A stretch of 64,000 nt of DNA from Nymphaea colorata (lineage: Eukaryota; Streptophyta; Magnoliopsida; Nymphaeales; Nymphaeaceae). A model generated the notes under the pieces. It was not told the origin of the DNA and did not search any database. It saw only the letters and a program-made list of their open reading frames with translations. Below are positions 1-10,574 of the stretch, piece after piece (the first letter of the stretch is position 1; each line of letters begins with the position of its first letter). The stretch spans positions 55,861 through 119,860 of the forward strand of contig NW_022205108.1 in the NCBI RefSeq assembly GCF_008831285.2. The letters are read 5' to 3'. The position numbers and the translations under genes were made by a program.

Positions 1-605
1 CACCGGATGTTTTCACTGTTGTAGAGGTAGTCCGTGTTGAACATCTGCTTGATGGGCTCGATGCCCTTCGTCAGGAAACAGCATACACGGCTATGCTTTC
101 GCTTGCACTCCTGACAAAAACTGCCACCGCCCGCAGGACACTCGTTGATCACGTGACCGAACTGGTAGCATTGATAGCATACGATTCTTTGCGGACAGCG
201 CTCACTGGAGTGACTGATCGACAGACAGTAAAAACAGCAAGTCTCCTACAAGCAGGAATACTTGTGGTGGCCTACCTTTTTGCAGCGGTAGCATCGCACG
301 TTGCTTTTGAAGTATCGATACTGTTCTATTTCCTTTTCGGGTTCAGATGGTTATTCTTGTTCTGCTCGGGATGCTTCTGCGATTCGCGTCTTCCACTTTC
401 ATCATAAGGTTAGAGTTGCGTACGGCGCACTGGTCGCCGCCCAAGATTTGATATGTATGGACATACCGTGTCCTGAGACTCTTCCTTGGAGCACGTCGTC
501 GCTTTGGATGACCTGAAGCGCGGTTCGACCTTGCGAGAGCTCCTGGAGAAGCTCCTCGATGAGAATGAGCTTCTCTTCTTGGGACAGTTTGATCTCGTCT
601 GTCAT
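1..605 (-). CDS. CCHC zinc-knuckle protein (partial, C-terminus outside the window)
   Basis: The ATG at 603-605 opens an acidic coiled-coil-like start (MTDEIKLSQEEK). Further on come at least three consecutive CX2CX4HX4C knuckles (CYRCKKVGHHKYSC, CFYCLSISHSSERC, CYQCYQFGHVINEC) and a looser fourth (CQECKRKHSRVC). A TAG between the first two knuckles reads as Glu. Such arrays bind single-stranded RNA or DNA, as in the AIR1/ZCCHC7 component of nuclear RNA surveillance; that role is inferred from the family only. The frame changes between about 230 and 500, either by a short intron or by missing bases, so the linker is not certain. No reverse-transcriptase or integrase motifs are visible, so a retroelement Gag is less likely than a host protein. 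The gene runs off the left edge. Confidence 0.7.
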
Positions 606-826
606 ATGTTAAGTAATATCTTACCGCCAATCAACACCATTTCACAAATGAAGAGAATATATAAATCAAAGCAAGCACTGCAATTTAGCGAGCAGGTCGC
701 TTGCAGCCACAGTGCCACTTTCGCTTGAGTGAAGAAGGAGAACTAATTTGTGGAGAAGCGTTGCTCGTTAATCTGTGACGCTGGGTGTAGCTTGAATGGT
801 CCTGGCAATGAACTATTGCCTCAATC

Positions 827-1521
827 TCAAATTTCGCCAACTCTACGTTGAACTGAGTTTTCATTTCCTTCGTTTGCTTGCCATGGCAGAACTCCATCCT
901 TCAACGCCCACAAAAGCCATAAATCAATGATTACAAATCGTTTCTTGCGTCGAAGCCTATATTTCCCAACAATCTTCTAGTCGAAGAAAAAGGCAAATTT
1001 CCTCTAAAAACATCGTTATCTCCATTTTTGAAGTAGCATGCAAAGCCGTAATCTATCAGAAAAACTTGTCTTCTTTTTTCCGCCAGGCCGAACAGCATAT
1101 TGGCAGGCTTAATATCATTATGCGATATTCCGCTTTGAATAAGTAGAGCCAGCTGTGCCAAGATTTGCCTGCCTATTTGTATTATTGTAGAGAGCGCTAA
1201 TTGTCCGCGGTGATTCATGAGCTATTCCAAGGAAACTCCCAAACGCTACATTAGCAAGTATTTTGTTTTCGCGTTGAGGTGGCCTCTCCGTCAGTCATTT
1301 ACATAGTTCCTATGTCCAATACCTAATTGTATAGCAGTTACCTGAGGAAAGAGCCGATGATCGATTTTCGACAAAGCGGAAAGAAGAGCAAACTCTTGAT
1401 CTATGGACTAGCCTTCAAATTTGGCGATTTTAGCTGCAAATGGTCCACTTTTAAGAGAGTAGACCCACGAGAAAGCCCCTTCTCCTAAAAATCGGTCCAA
1501 AGAGCTAATGTTAATGGACAT
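827..1521 (-). CDS. casein kinase 1-like protein kinase
   Basis: Compact Ser/Thr kinase domain of about 226 residues. It starts at the ATG at 1519-1521 (MSINISSLDRFLGEGAFSWV, a glycine loop). In order: AAKIAKFE with the lysine, KYLLMERLGVSLEEL (the CK1 signature usually written MELLGPSLEDL, Glu encoded by TAG), SHNDIKPAN (catalytic loop), LIDYGFA in place of DFG, and NDLESLIYG followed by LPWQ, the CK1-specific helix F region. The E of DLES is TAA at 931-933, one of the best codon-reassignment sites here. A 19-nt intron lies at 1323-1341. Two single-base deletions in A and T runs must be assumed to hold the frame; with them the length is an exact multiple of three. The C-terminal tail is very short, so it is either a minimal CK1 or a CK1-related (VRK/TTBK-like) kinase. 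Confidence 0.85.
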
Positions 1522-1766
1522 TATGCCGATTTCTATGATTTAAAAATACTATAACACTCTTTATAATTGCTCGAAAGAAATGCACGAATCAGAAACTTGC
1601 TTGTAACTACTTTTTTGTATCGGTATATGAAATGAAAATCAAGGATAATTGTGTGGTATCAGGTTTTAATTCTAAAAATCGGCAAGTGTTTTTGGACATT
1701 GAAAGACAAACGCTTATCTAAATGTAATTGGTCAAATGATTAATGAATAGATACAGTTTGGTCTAA

Positions 1767-4721
1767 TCAATCTTCCGCACCTTTGCTCTTGTTATCTTCC
1801 TTTCTCTTCTTGCGCATAAGTCCAGCCATCTTCTCTGACTTTTGCTCCTTTTTAAGCTTATCGTAGTATTCCTGGCGGGGTCTTTCTCTCGCTATCTGAT
1901 ACGCTGCTTCTCCTTAAACTTCTCCTCTCTTTTTTGCTCCTTCATATGCTTTATCGTGTTGAGTCGCTGGATTAAAGAAGCCACTAACGCTCTTGATCAC
2001 CCTGAAGCAGTTTTGGAACAGCTAGGCTCTATGCCCTCCTAATCTGAGATTTTTGCTCTCACGAACCTTCTAAACGGTCTTGAAGGGTAGCTTAGCTTCA
2101 AGCTTTTTGGGAACTGAGAAAGGAAGGAAAGTTTTTGGAGCACGATCGATGGTCTTATATTATGAGTCTTTTTGACATCAAGTTCAATTCCTTGTTCCAT
2201 GCGAAGCTCATATTTGGTCTTCATCAAAAATTGCCTAAATAAAAAAATAGCTACTTTTCGAATGTAGAATTGGACTGTAATATCTTTCAAGGATAACTTT
2301 ATACCATGCTCTGCAGAAGACCAGATCGGACATCGATATTTTGTCTTCAAAAGTGGCCCTATATGCACCTTAGCCGCCTTCTCTAGAGCTTTCTTGATCT
2401 GTCCTCTGATGCCTGAAACAGTTCTAATCTGTGCACCGATGTAGCTTGCAACTTCGATTGAAGAGTTGAACATTCCCTTAATGAAAGCAGTGTTTTTGAG
2501 GATCTTGAATGGCTCACCGATAAGCTTTATCTTTTTCATGATCTAAATTAATTCAAAATTACCTAGAATGACTTATTCATCTCCAAAACTACTCCTGATC
2601 CTGCGATACGGAACTTTTTAAGGTCGTTTTTGACAGTCTGCAAGAAGATGCACCTGAATTCTGCAGGCAAAAATTGCCGTAGAAGACAGATAAGCAGAAT
2701 CATGCTGAGGTGTGTACTTAAGATATCTAAGCCTTTCATTATCGTCTCAGTGGCGAAGACGGGAATGGTTTGATATCTACGCCATCCGCTGGAGACGATG
2801 ATGGGATCGGTGCTCCTCATTAAGTTGTTATACCAGCGGTGACGTTTAAAGCGTGCCTTGATGAAGCCTCGACTATCTTCTCCAAGGTTGACTCTAGCAA
2901 GAATGACTGGAATGGTTGGCTTCATTTTGCGGAAGGCATCGTATCTGATACCCTCAAGAGTAACTTTTACGTAGAGGCCCTTTCGATAAAAGTTTGTCTG
3001 CTCTCCGATCTTGGCCTTCACCACGTTGTTGCGTTGGGTGATCTTGTCCAGCTAACGTTCCTGCTTCTTTTGCTCGTTATCTTCGTCGCCTAGTTCATTA
3101 AGCACATCATCTTCCATGCCGGTGACAAAGAGATTTTGCAATGAGCTGCTATAGACACCTTCAGGGTGGAATTAGAGTTATCTCTAACGCGCAGGGGTTA
3201 TTTGCTTTCATAGATAAGGTTGGTAAGGTCGGTTTTGCGATGCTGTGTGCCTGAATGCGGATTGATAAGTTCGAGAGCTTCAGTTTCCTGCTTTATTTGT
3301 CTGATTTCAGCTTGCTTCTTTCTGAATTGGCTTCTTGTGTCTAAACCACTTCCTCATCATCCCCCTACACTCCAACTCCTTACAGAAGCTCAAATTCTCC
3401 GTTTCGTGAGCGAAGCTGAGCGTTGATGCTTTGCCTAACATCCTGAAGGTTACGCACAATACGCACTCCTTCCTCTTCTTCCCTACGATCATCATCCACA
3501 CGGGTGAATTTGACATAATCATGAGGAATGGTGATGTATCCCGAGTTGTAGTCAAAGTTAAGGGTGCCTAAGTTGCATGAAGGAGCATAGATGATGCGCT
3601 CACTTTGGCTCAAAGTTCTTCTCTTCTTCCTTTTCTTGCTGATTTCGCCACTGCTCCAACCTTATCACCTTCGCCCTCACCTTCGCTTCCTGACTATCCT
3701 TCTGCTTCTATGTCGCCTTTGGTCTTCTCCTCTTACACCTGCTCTTCACCTTATTTTTTGAACTCAGGACAGGGATCATTGACAACTTCTATGTTGGTGA
3801 TGGGAAAATCTCCCAGCCAACCAAGTGAATCTTACCATTGACTCGGTAGCTGCTACCGCGAATGTAACCGTAGAATGCTACATTCACCTAGTCATTAGGC
3901 TTGTAGTGACCATCTTAGACAGTTTGCCAGCGATCAGCCACAAGGTAAGGATGGCTCATGCGCCAAGGGAAGGCTGGAGGCTTTGAAGTTCCAATATATC
4001 GAGCCAGTTTAGCCACTTAGATCTTAGGGTAAACTCCCTTCTCCCACTTAGAAAGAGGGAAAAGCTTGGCATTGCCGCTGACTTCATACTCAAACCGCTT
4101 TTTGAATTTTTTTCTAGTTTTGCGAAGTTGTTTGTTTTCCCTAAAGAAGTCAAGATGGGTAAGCACACCCATCACATTGGGGAAGCCGTGACATTTGAGT
4201 AGAGAGAGAAACTAAAACGTCTCCATTTCAAAACTCAAACTGGCATCGATGACCAACAACACGATATCTGCGACTTTAGCGAGGTCGATCATGGAGGTGA
4301 TGTCGTTGGGACACTCGATGATGGTGATGCGTTGCTTCTTATTGCTGCGGAGAGTGATAGTGCCTGCAACCTAGTCCACCTTGTGCTTAGTGTAGTGCTT
4401 GATCAGCGACCTTATCACGGAGTCTTGCCGGATGAGGCTGAGCCTTGCACCACTACCACGAATGGAGGAGTCGATTCAACATCCTCGTCTGGTGAGAGCA
4501 GCTCAGCGTAGTAATCTCGCTTATCCTACTCCTCTTCTGTCTTCTTCTGCTTGCGATTACCTTGCCATCTTCTTGGAGGTCTGCACCCTCGCCTTCCTCT
4601 CCTTCGTCCGTTCCTCCTCCTAGCTGCCTTCCTCGCCACCGCTGACCCTTTCAGCGTCATCCTGGTCGAGCTCATCAAGGGAGTCCTGCAGAGACTGGTC
4701 GTAGTCCGATTACTAATCCAT
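1767..4721 (-). CDS. BMS1: BMS1, GTPase of 40S ribosomal subunit assembly
   Basis: BMS1 acts in the nucleolar small-subunit processome, where it binds GTP and RCL1. Visible in order: an acidic, Glu-rich N-terminus from the ATG at 4719-4721; [14 protein letters not shown], a P-loop; IKHYTKH then VDEVAGTIT, where E is TAG at 4371-4373; [20 protein letters not shown] (switch region of the family); [11 protein letters not shown]; a long acidic middle; RHRWYNNLM and [40 protein letters not shown] and [15 protein letters not shown], all diagnostic of the BMS1/TSR1 C-terminal half. It ends in the usual basic tail ([14 protein letters not shown]) and TGA at 1767-1769. Several single-base frame breaks occur, for example directly after the P-loop. 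The presence of a P-loop favours BMS1 over its paralogue TSR1. Confidence 0.9.
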
Positions 4722-4796
4722 CAACAATTATAATGCTGGAAAGTATATGGAGGATGGAGTGTGCCATATGCGACCCATAATAATATTGATAACTGT

Positions 4797-5086
4797 ATGT
4801 CCGAGTTATAAGGCGAGGAGGGGCTTAGGGTAAGCACCTTCAAAGCACAGAATCAATATTCTATATAAGATTTTGTTGTCGTCGGTTGCAAGAACGAGTG
4901 AAGGACGCTAAAACCAAAGTCAATTCATACGACCTTGGCAAACGAACTTCAGACAACACCATAAAGAGGAAAAAAGTTTTACTTTTTCTTTTCGTCAGCT
5001 GGCGGTTGTATAAGAAGAAGGATGATGATATCATTGCGCTGATAAATATGAATGATGGCGGAAAACGCAGTAAAAATATAAACTGA
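4797..5086 (+). CDS. small basic protein, unknown
   Basis: Assigned from a coherent reading rather than homology. ATG at 4797, acidic start (MSELEGEEGLR), a 21-nt GT..AG intron at 4830-4850, then NQYSIEDFVVVG, a missing T near 4887, and QERVKDAKTKVNSYDLGKR ending IALINMNDGGKRSKNIN and TGA at 5084-5086. The product would be roughly 88 residues with a hydrophobic patch (KVLLFLFVSWRLY). It is convergent with the RING gene: its TGA and the neighbour's stop are back to back in the hexamer TGATCA. The opposite strand is also open over part of this stretch, so the call is tentative. Confidence 0.35.
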
Positions 5087-6033
5087 TCAAAGATCGAGGA
5101 TGAGGTCGATCTCATTCATTTCTGAATGGAAAATTCTAATGGCTTCATCATCCTGATATTCTTCCAAGTTCTGAGAGTCAGCCTGCTCACGTTCTTCCTA
5201 TGGGAACTGGAAGACATTCTCCTCCCTCCAGTCGACACGAAACTCCAATTTGTCCAGCTCTGCTTGCGTCCGGTCGTGCTCTGGAAGGGTGGGCGGAAAA
5301 TCTTCAAGATACCGACTGCGAGTGAAGAAGGTGTAGGGAGCCAATCGGCGCGAACCGATCTCCACCTTTTAAAATGAATCCACACCTTTTATGTTGACTC
5401 GTATTTCCACCTTGCCCGGTCCGCAAGGCTTACGATGACTCCTCTCCTCCAGACGTTGCAGCAGTCCTGGAAGTCGACCACAAGTCCCAACCTGTAATTA
5501 ATGACTCGTCTGCGCTTAGCCCATTCGGCAGAGTCTGTAGTTCTGCAAAGGTATCGAAGTAGCTCAGGACTGGATGGAAGGAGGAATCTGAATATTGGTC
5601 GGCGGTACCTTTAGATGAGCGTTTCTGCGAAGCGAAGAGGAATGTGAGGAAGGCCCTGTTGGTCGTTGCGACAGAGGCAGCAACGCTCACTGTAGGCAGC
5701 ATTGGATTAGAGACACCTGAAACAGTAGGTATGGCCGCATTGCATCATGACTGGAGCTACCATCAGCTCCAGACAGATGGAGCATTAGAATTGACTATTG
5801 GCGAGGAGGTCTCCAAGGGCTCGATTGCTATAGCGGCGGCGAAAGTCTAAATGGTGTGGTTTTTACTGTTGAGCTTGTTTCTGGCATGTTGGATGCGCTG
5901 TGTGCGATGATTGTGAGTCTCTACCGAATGGCGGCAGAGCTTATGGTGGCGGTGATGGGTAAGGCAAGGTTGTCTTCATCGTTTTCGTGGTCGGTGTCGG
6001 TGAGAAGCTCTCTGTTCTCAATTTTTTTCCCAT
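5087..6033 (-). CDS. RING-finger protein with a chromobarrel/Tudor-knot-like domain
   Basis: From the ATG at 6031-6033 the frame runs unbroken through a Ser/Pro-rich N-terminus into a C3HC4 RING: ECSICLELMVAPVMMQCGH, then TYCFRCLES and CCLCRND. The first E and the E of CLES are TAA. This is the E2-binding module of ubiquitin ligases. Further on is a beta-barrel-like stretch (GLVVDFQDCCNVWRRGVIVS, then VWIHFKRWRSVRADWL) that resembles the W..A.V......VH..GW...DEW pattern of MBT, Tudor-knot and chromobarrel domains; this part is inference. The acidic tail ends IDLILDL with TGA at 5087-5089. One base is missing near 5310, in agreement with the total length. RING plus methyl-lysine-reader-like barrel would suit a chromatin or substrate-recognition E3. 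Confidence 0.75.
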
Positions 6034-7114
6034 ATCGATTTATTATAACAATTAGCACTTCGACCAGGAATTAGTACCGAAGATCTAATCCTAGTGTCAT
6101 TTCTATCGATTTCGTAATGATTGAAAATCAACTTAAATGCCTTAAGTTACAGGTTGCCCTGTTGTTTGAGAGAATGGAGAAATCTGGAGATAAGTAGTAA
6201 ATTTAGGTAGGATCATGAAAAAAATCATAATAGACCACATTCTCACTTTTCAAATGGCCTCTTGCCCTCTATCGGCTCCCATTTTTTATTTTTTCCATAT
6301 TTCGGTAAGCCATCAAAGGCAACATATAATAAATCACAAAAAATTTAAAATTTATCATAGAAGAAGAGAAACTGTATGTATGGTTTTGCTAATATTCCCT
6401 CAACCGACTTGAGGCTTGCAACTTTTCCATAAAAAATATACCCCTACCGGCCGAATTAGAAATTCTTCGAATGGAAGGCCTAACATTTCTTCCTGGGTTG
6501 ATGTCTGGCTATATACATTGCAAAGATTTACTTATCAAGCCAGAGGAAGGGTTTATAAAATAATCATAGGACTTCGCGGGATTTATTGTTTAAATATATT
6601 TTCTGAACTCTTTGAGAAAGAAAGCAAGTAGCATAAGTTTTAATTTTTTTCGCTTGCATTATTGTCCATAAATAAATCTGTACCCAAAAAGAGATTAGGT
6701 TTCGGTTTGCAACGGAATTTGATTATTGTTAGCTAAAATCCCATTTCTGATCGACGGTCAGTCCAAGGAAAGAGTTTATGCCAAAGTTACGATTATCTAA
6801 ATTCAATTCTAACATGAATTTTATGCATTTTGATGATTCAAGGCATGCGGTATGTTGATTTTTGACCATATTTATCATCATTAATCTTTCTGCATTTTTC
6901 CAAGATATTCGGCAAACAAAAATAGGCCCATTTATTCTACAATTATTCGAGGGAACTTTGTCTCTATGATTTTTGCTTAACTTTCCAAAATGGGCCGTTG
7001 ATCTTTTTATTTTCCCTACTTATAATGATAAAATGGATCAAATAGATCAAAAAGTCTATAAGAATAAGTAAGTACGTATTTTAGAAGTACTAACAATTTT
7101 CTATTGGCAAAGAA
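6034..7114. other. 1.08 kb AT-rich region, no confident gene
   Basis: Longest stretch without a convincing gene. It contains short frames and many TGA triplets on both strands. One plus-strand frame (6351-6722) stays open and has faint kinase echoes (listed separately). A 34-codon plus frame at about 6118-6220 is also open, but nothing supports it. The rest (6740-7114) is A/T-rich with no recognisable RNA or repeat. It probably holds the promoters of the RING gene on its left and possibly a decayed gene. Confidence 0.5.
6351..6722 (+). pseudogene. possible remnant of a protein kinase
   Basis: Read with TAA/TAG = Glu, one plus frame is open to TGA at 6720-6722. It contains KLYVWFCEYSLNRLEAC, LPAELEILRMEG and IHCKDLLIKPEEGFIK followed by DFAG, which echo the hinge, helix C, HRDLKPEN and DFG elements of a kinase but out of register. 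No complete catalytic loop exists and no start codon is convincing. Either a decayed kinase copy or chance; low confidence. Confidence 0.2.
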
Positions 7115-7617
7115 TCACAAATCGATCAATTTTGTAGTAAATTCCTGATATTCATCTTCCTGGGATTCTACTCCAGCCTGAGCCGGCATGGCTCCATCAT
7201 CTTCATCCCGATGATGATTGTTGGCTCGTCTAGCCATTTCTCACACTTTTGCTACTTTAGCAGCAGGAAACAGTTCTAAGCTAATTCTTTGAGGAAGGTC
7301 CTTGGGGTGTGCCGGTAGAAAGGCAGCAGAGACCGACGATATCTTGCCATCTATTGGCTATTCAGCATCGAAAGAGCCAAAGTTTCGAGGTAGTTCATGA
7401 GCTTCTCTGGGGTGTCCATAAACAGGTAGGCACCTTCAACGAACGTGATAAAGCCATCTTTGGGCTTAGGCTCATAGCTTTGTGTCTCATCATAGCTCTA
7501 ACAATTATAGAGAAATGAATCTTTTCCTTAGGCCATGTCCAGGAAAGAGTCGTCCTCTGCTAGAAAGAAGGGCGCATCAGCTGAGTTGGTTTGGACTTCC
7601 TATTAATGGTTGCTCAT
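7115..7617 (-). CDS. hypothetical acidic protein
   Basis: ATG at 7615-7617 gives MSNHEEEVQTNSADAPF, Glu-rich through TAA/TAG codons. A helical middle follows (GFITFVEGAYLFMDTPEKLM, LETLALSMLNSQEMARYRRS). One missing A in the run near 7240 switches to a natural acidic end (HHRDEDDGAMPAQAG, FTTKLIDL) with TGA at 7115-7117; without it the frame ends at 7126-7128. About 166 residues, no membrane segment, no family recognised. It lies between two minus-strand neighbours. Confidence 0.55.
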
Positions 7618-7669
7618 AGTAAACATTATAAGGCTCTTATAATTTGAATACTTAAAAGCTTAGAATCAT

Positions 7670-8611
7670 TCAATAAATTTTGATTGGACTATGCTCATTT
7701 AAATGAGCATGCTTTTCATAAATCCTCATTATTTCTGCCACATATGCCCTGTGAGTCTGCTCAAGCACCTCCTTACTGACATGCTCGCCTGGCTGCAAAT
7801 TTACACGGATTCCCTTGCCGATGATGAGATGCATGCTGAGCCAGGGCGGCAGGAGGAGGCCGGTCCACTTGTTCCAGAAGAGCACGCCCGGGATTTTCAA
7901 TTTGTTGAGGAAGAGCCTGAACTTAAGGAAGGGCTTGAAGGTGGAGTATGCCTTATGTTCGTTCATCATCAAAACTGGGTATATGGTATAGCCATGCTCG
8001 AGAGCGTACTTTACGAAGCCTTTTCTGTTCTATATCCAGCATCTCATTTCATCCGAACAGGTCACAGTGGCTTCCTCAAATCCGCCTGGAAGCATTCCGA
8101 GGTTCTTTCCCTTGCGCATCAGACGCTTGAGGTTGTGAGGATTGACTGCTTGGAACCCCCATAGCTTTAGGAAGATTCCAGTAAGGGGGAAATTGAGAAT
8201 AAACCTACTGGAGAGGCCAATGATGTTGGAAAGCGGTCCAGTATCCTGGGAATTCATTAGCGAGAGTAAGCTGAGTCCGAAGACGCTGTGTGGGTGCACA
8301 CCGAAAAGGCATCGGTCATGCTCATTGATCGGTTCCTCGTGAATGATCTAGAAGTGCTTGAAGTATTTCAGAGGCTGGATGCATTTGTTTATGAGATCAA
8401 TGTACTTTTGGTTTCGGCGAAGCGGCAATTGCAGCAGGATTAGCACCAGCATCCCGATGAGGAAGTTGAGATCGAATGTCAGGATGGTATAGGTGAGCAC
8501 CAGGATGGGTCCGTGGAAGGTCAACTGGAGTAAAATGAAAAAAATGATCGAGATTGGCCTTTGGAAGCGACTGAAGTAGTCCTTTTATGCGGTCTTGTTA
8601 AACACTAACAT
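7670..8611 (-). CDS. DGAT2/MOGAT-family acyltransferase
   Basis: An intact 313-residue frame. DGAT2 enzymes esterify diacylglycerol or monoacylglycerol with acyl-CoA at the ER and lipid droplets. Two adjoining N-terminal hydrophobic segments (ISIIFFILLQLTF, then VLTYTILTFDLNFLIGMLVL) match the family hairpin. The catalytic motif reads FGVHPHSVFG, so HPHG is HPHS. Then GMLPGGFEEA, IENRKGFVKYALEHGYTIYP (the RKGFVK block, E encoded by TAG), FWNKWTGLLLPPWLSMHLII and GKGIRVNLQPGEHVSKEV, all in family order. The length is typical. Four TAA/TAG codons are used as Glu. Stop TGA 7670-7672. Confidence 0.88.
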
Positions 8612-8735
8612 AAAAATAAATGATCAGATGCCAAGAATTTTATCAAATATTGCTATCCTGCATCTTTCATCCCATAAGCCACCATTCATCAAAATAATCA
8701 ATAAGTTTCGTTATTGGAAGTTATAATAATTAAGC

Positions 8736-9196
8736 GATGAGCAACAAGAAAGGCGAGAAAAAGAAAGGTGGCAAGGACAAAGAAAAAGAACGCGAACGAT
8801 AACGCATGGCTGAGGAAGAAGCGCGAAAATAGCAGGAAAGGGTTGAAGCCCAACAAAGAAGTACCTCTCACTTACCAAGTCAACGTCCTGGAAAAGTCAG
8901 GCATCCTCGACGCATATGAATACTTCCTGCGAGCCATCTGCAAAAATGGACTACCTGAGGCCAACATCTTTGAGTTCGCAGCGCAACAGGTGCTCAAATA
9001 TCAGAAAAAAATCAAGACCAAAGATGCCAAGAAGGAAGAATTGGCCAATAGATCGATTGAGAAAGAAAAAGATGTCAGCCTATAAAAAGGGAAGAAGCTG
9101 GACAAGTCAAGTGAGAAATTGGATAAATTGGATAAATCGATTGATAAGGGAAAGCCTACCAAAGGCTAAGAGCCTCCAAAAGCACCCAAAAAATGA
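8736..9196 (+). CDS. small Lys/Glu-rich protein, unknown
   Basis: ATG at 8736 begins a highly charged helix (MSNKKGEKKKGGKDKEKE, then RMAEEEARKEQERVEAQQ). After one missing base near 8855 a folded block follows: VPLTYQVNVLEKSGILDAYE, FLRAICKNGLPEANIFEFAA, QQVLKYQKKIK. It closes with a repetitive Lys/Asp/Ser tail (LDKSSEKLDKLDKSIDKGK) and TGA at 9194-9196. The central block resembles small axonemal or adaptor proteins in character only. It is divergent from the DGAT2 gene, sharing a 124-nt promoter region. Confidence 0.55.
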
Positions 9197-9292
9197 TGAT
9201 TAAGGAATAATCATTACCTATTTAATGTGCCACTTTCTTTCGTAAATTCATCAATAGTGTTTGTTCTTTTGTATAACATATCTTTATTTTTA

Positions 9293-10536
9293 ATGCAAGG
9301 CGGATATCAGCCTATTTTGCTCTTCATCAACAGTGGCTCTGGCGGTGGTGTGGGCAAGGCACTAATCGAGCTAGAAGTACCTATACATCAATAAAGATTG
9401 AACGCATCGATTTCAACCTCTCGGGATAACTCTTCAGCCTTTACCTTTACAATATGCGCAAAAACAGAGAGCAAGGCTTTCAGCATCTCAAACATCTCAC
9501 CAGTTTCAATCAACCTGTCATCGCAGTCATCTGTGGAGGCGATGGAACAGTCATGTGGGTAGTATCTGAAATCGCAAAGAATGGAATCAATCCAAATCTT
9601 GTCCATCTCGCCATCATGCCCTTAGGAACAGGAAATGATTTTTCTCGCAATCTTGGATGGGGAAAGGAGCAGTCATAACTGACTGAAAATGGCTTTAAGG
9701 AACTGAAAAATTTGATCAAAGCTTGGACAAATGCCCATGTCGAAAGCTTGGATGTTTGGGAAGTTGATTTTGAAGTATGGGAGTATGGTCGATTTGAAAA
9801 GGTAGAGAACAGCGAAGATGCGGTAATGGAAGGGAAAGTTTTGCATAAACACTTTGTGAATTACTTCAGCTTTGGAATTGATGGAGAAATAGGATACGAG
9901 TTCGATAAACGAAGGACCTCGACAAGGTTTGGAAATCTAGCAGTATACGGAGCTATGGGGATTAAGACAGGCCTCCAAAAAGTGAAAACTCTTGGAGAAT
10001 TGGTATAGGTGATGAACTGTGGCACTGGGGAAAAGGTTTTCTAAGGAAACAGTAAGGGATTGCTTGACTACGTGGGGAATCCCTTTTGCTTCAACTTTTC
10101 CGATCTCGTATAGGGAGTGAAGAAGATCAACAGTTTCCACAATAATCAGAATCTATTGGCTCTCAACATCAATAGCTATATGGCTGGAGTGACTGATATC
10201 TGGAAAAAAGCCAAAGAAAATGAGCATATTGTCGATAGGGATTCCACTTAACCCACTCATTCTGATGGAAAGATCGAGTTTGTCAGCTTTAGCGACACTG
10301 GAAAGATAGGCTTATAGAAAACCTTTGGTGGATTAGACATCGGTTTCGCCTAAAGAATCACCCAAGGCTCAGGGCCCTTCTTTATCAAGTTCAAAGAGTA
10401 CCCAAATGATTCTACCCATCGCACCTTCCTGCAAATCGACGGAGAATTCATCAAAGCTGTCCATCCGAAGCAGCTAATTCTAAAAAAGTCGACTCTTTTC
10501 CCCGGCCATCAGATCAGAGTGCTCCATCGTAAATGA
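9293..10536 (+). CDS. diacylglycerol kinase
   Basis: Phosphorylates diacylglycerol to phosphatidic acid. ATG at 9293 leads into PILLFINSGSGGG (start of the catalytic domain), then after one missing base around 9390 to VIAVICGGDGTVMWVVSEIA (the GGDG nucleotide loop) and IMPLGTGNDFSRNLGWG, the family hallmark. The accessory half continues with NYFSFGIDGEIGYEFDKRR, SGPFFIKFKEYPND and FLQIDGEFIKAVHPKQ, ending at TGA 10534-10536. About 414 residues: catalytic and accessory domains only, with no C1, EF-hand or PH modules, so it is a minimal soluble DGK. It sits one gene away from the DGAT2 gene, which competes for the same lipid; the proximity may be chance. Confidence 0.88.
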
Positions 10537-10574
10537 TCATAGATAAGATGATTTATTATAAATGGTCATAAAGA

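Noticed and set aside
1-605. Retrotransposon Gag from the CCHC knuckles
   Set aside because: No protease, reverse transcriptase, integrase or terminal repeats nearby; the tight array of four knuckles fits a cellular AIR/ZCCHC-type protein better.
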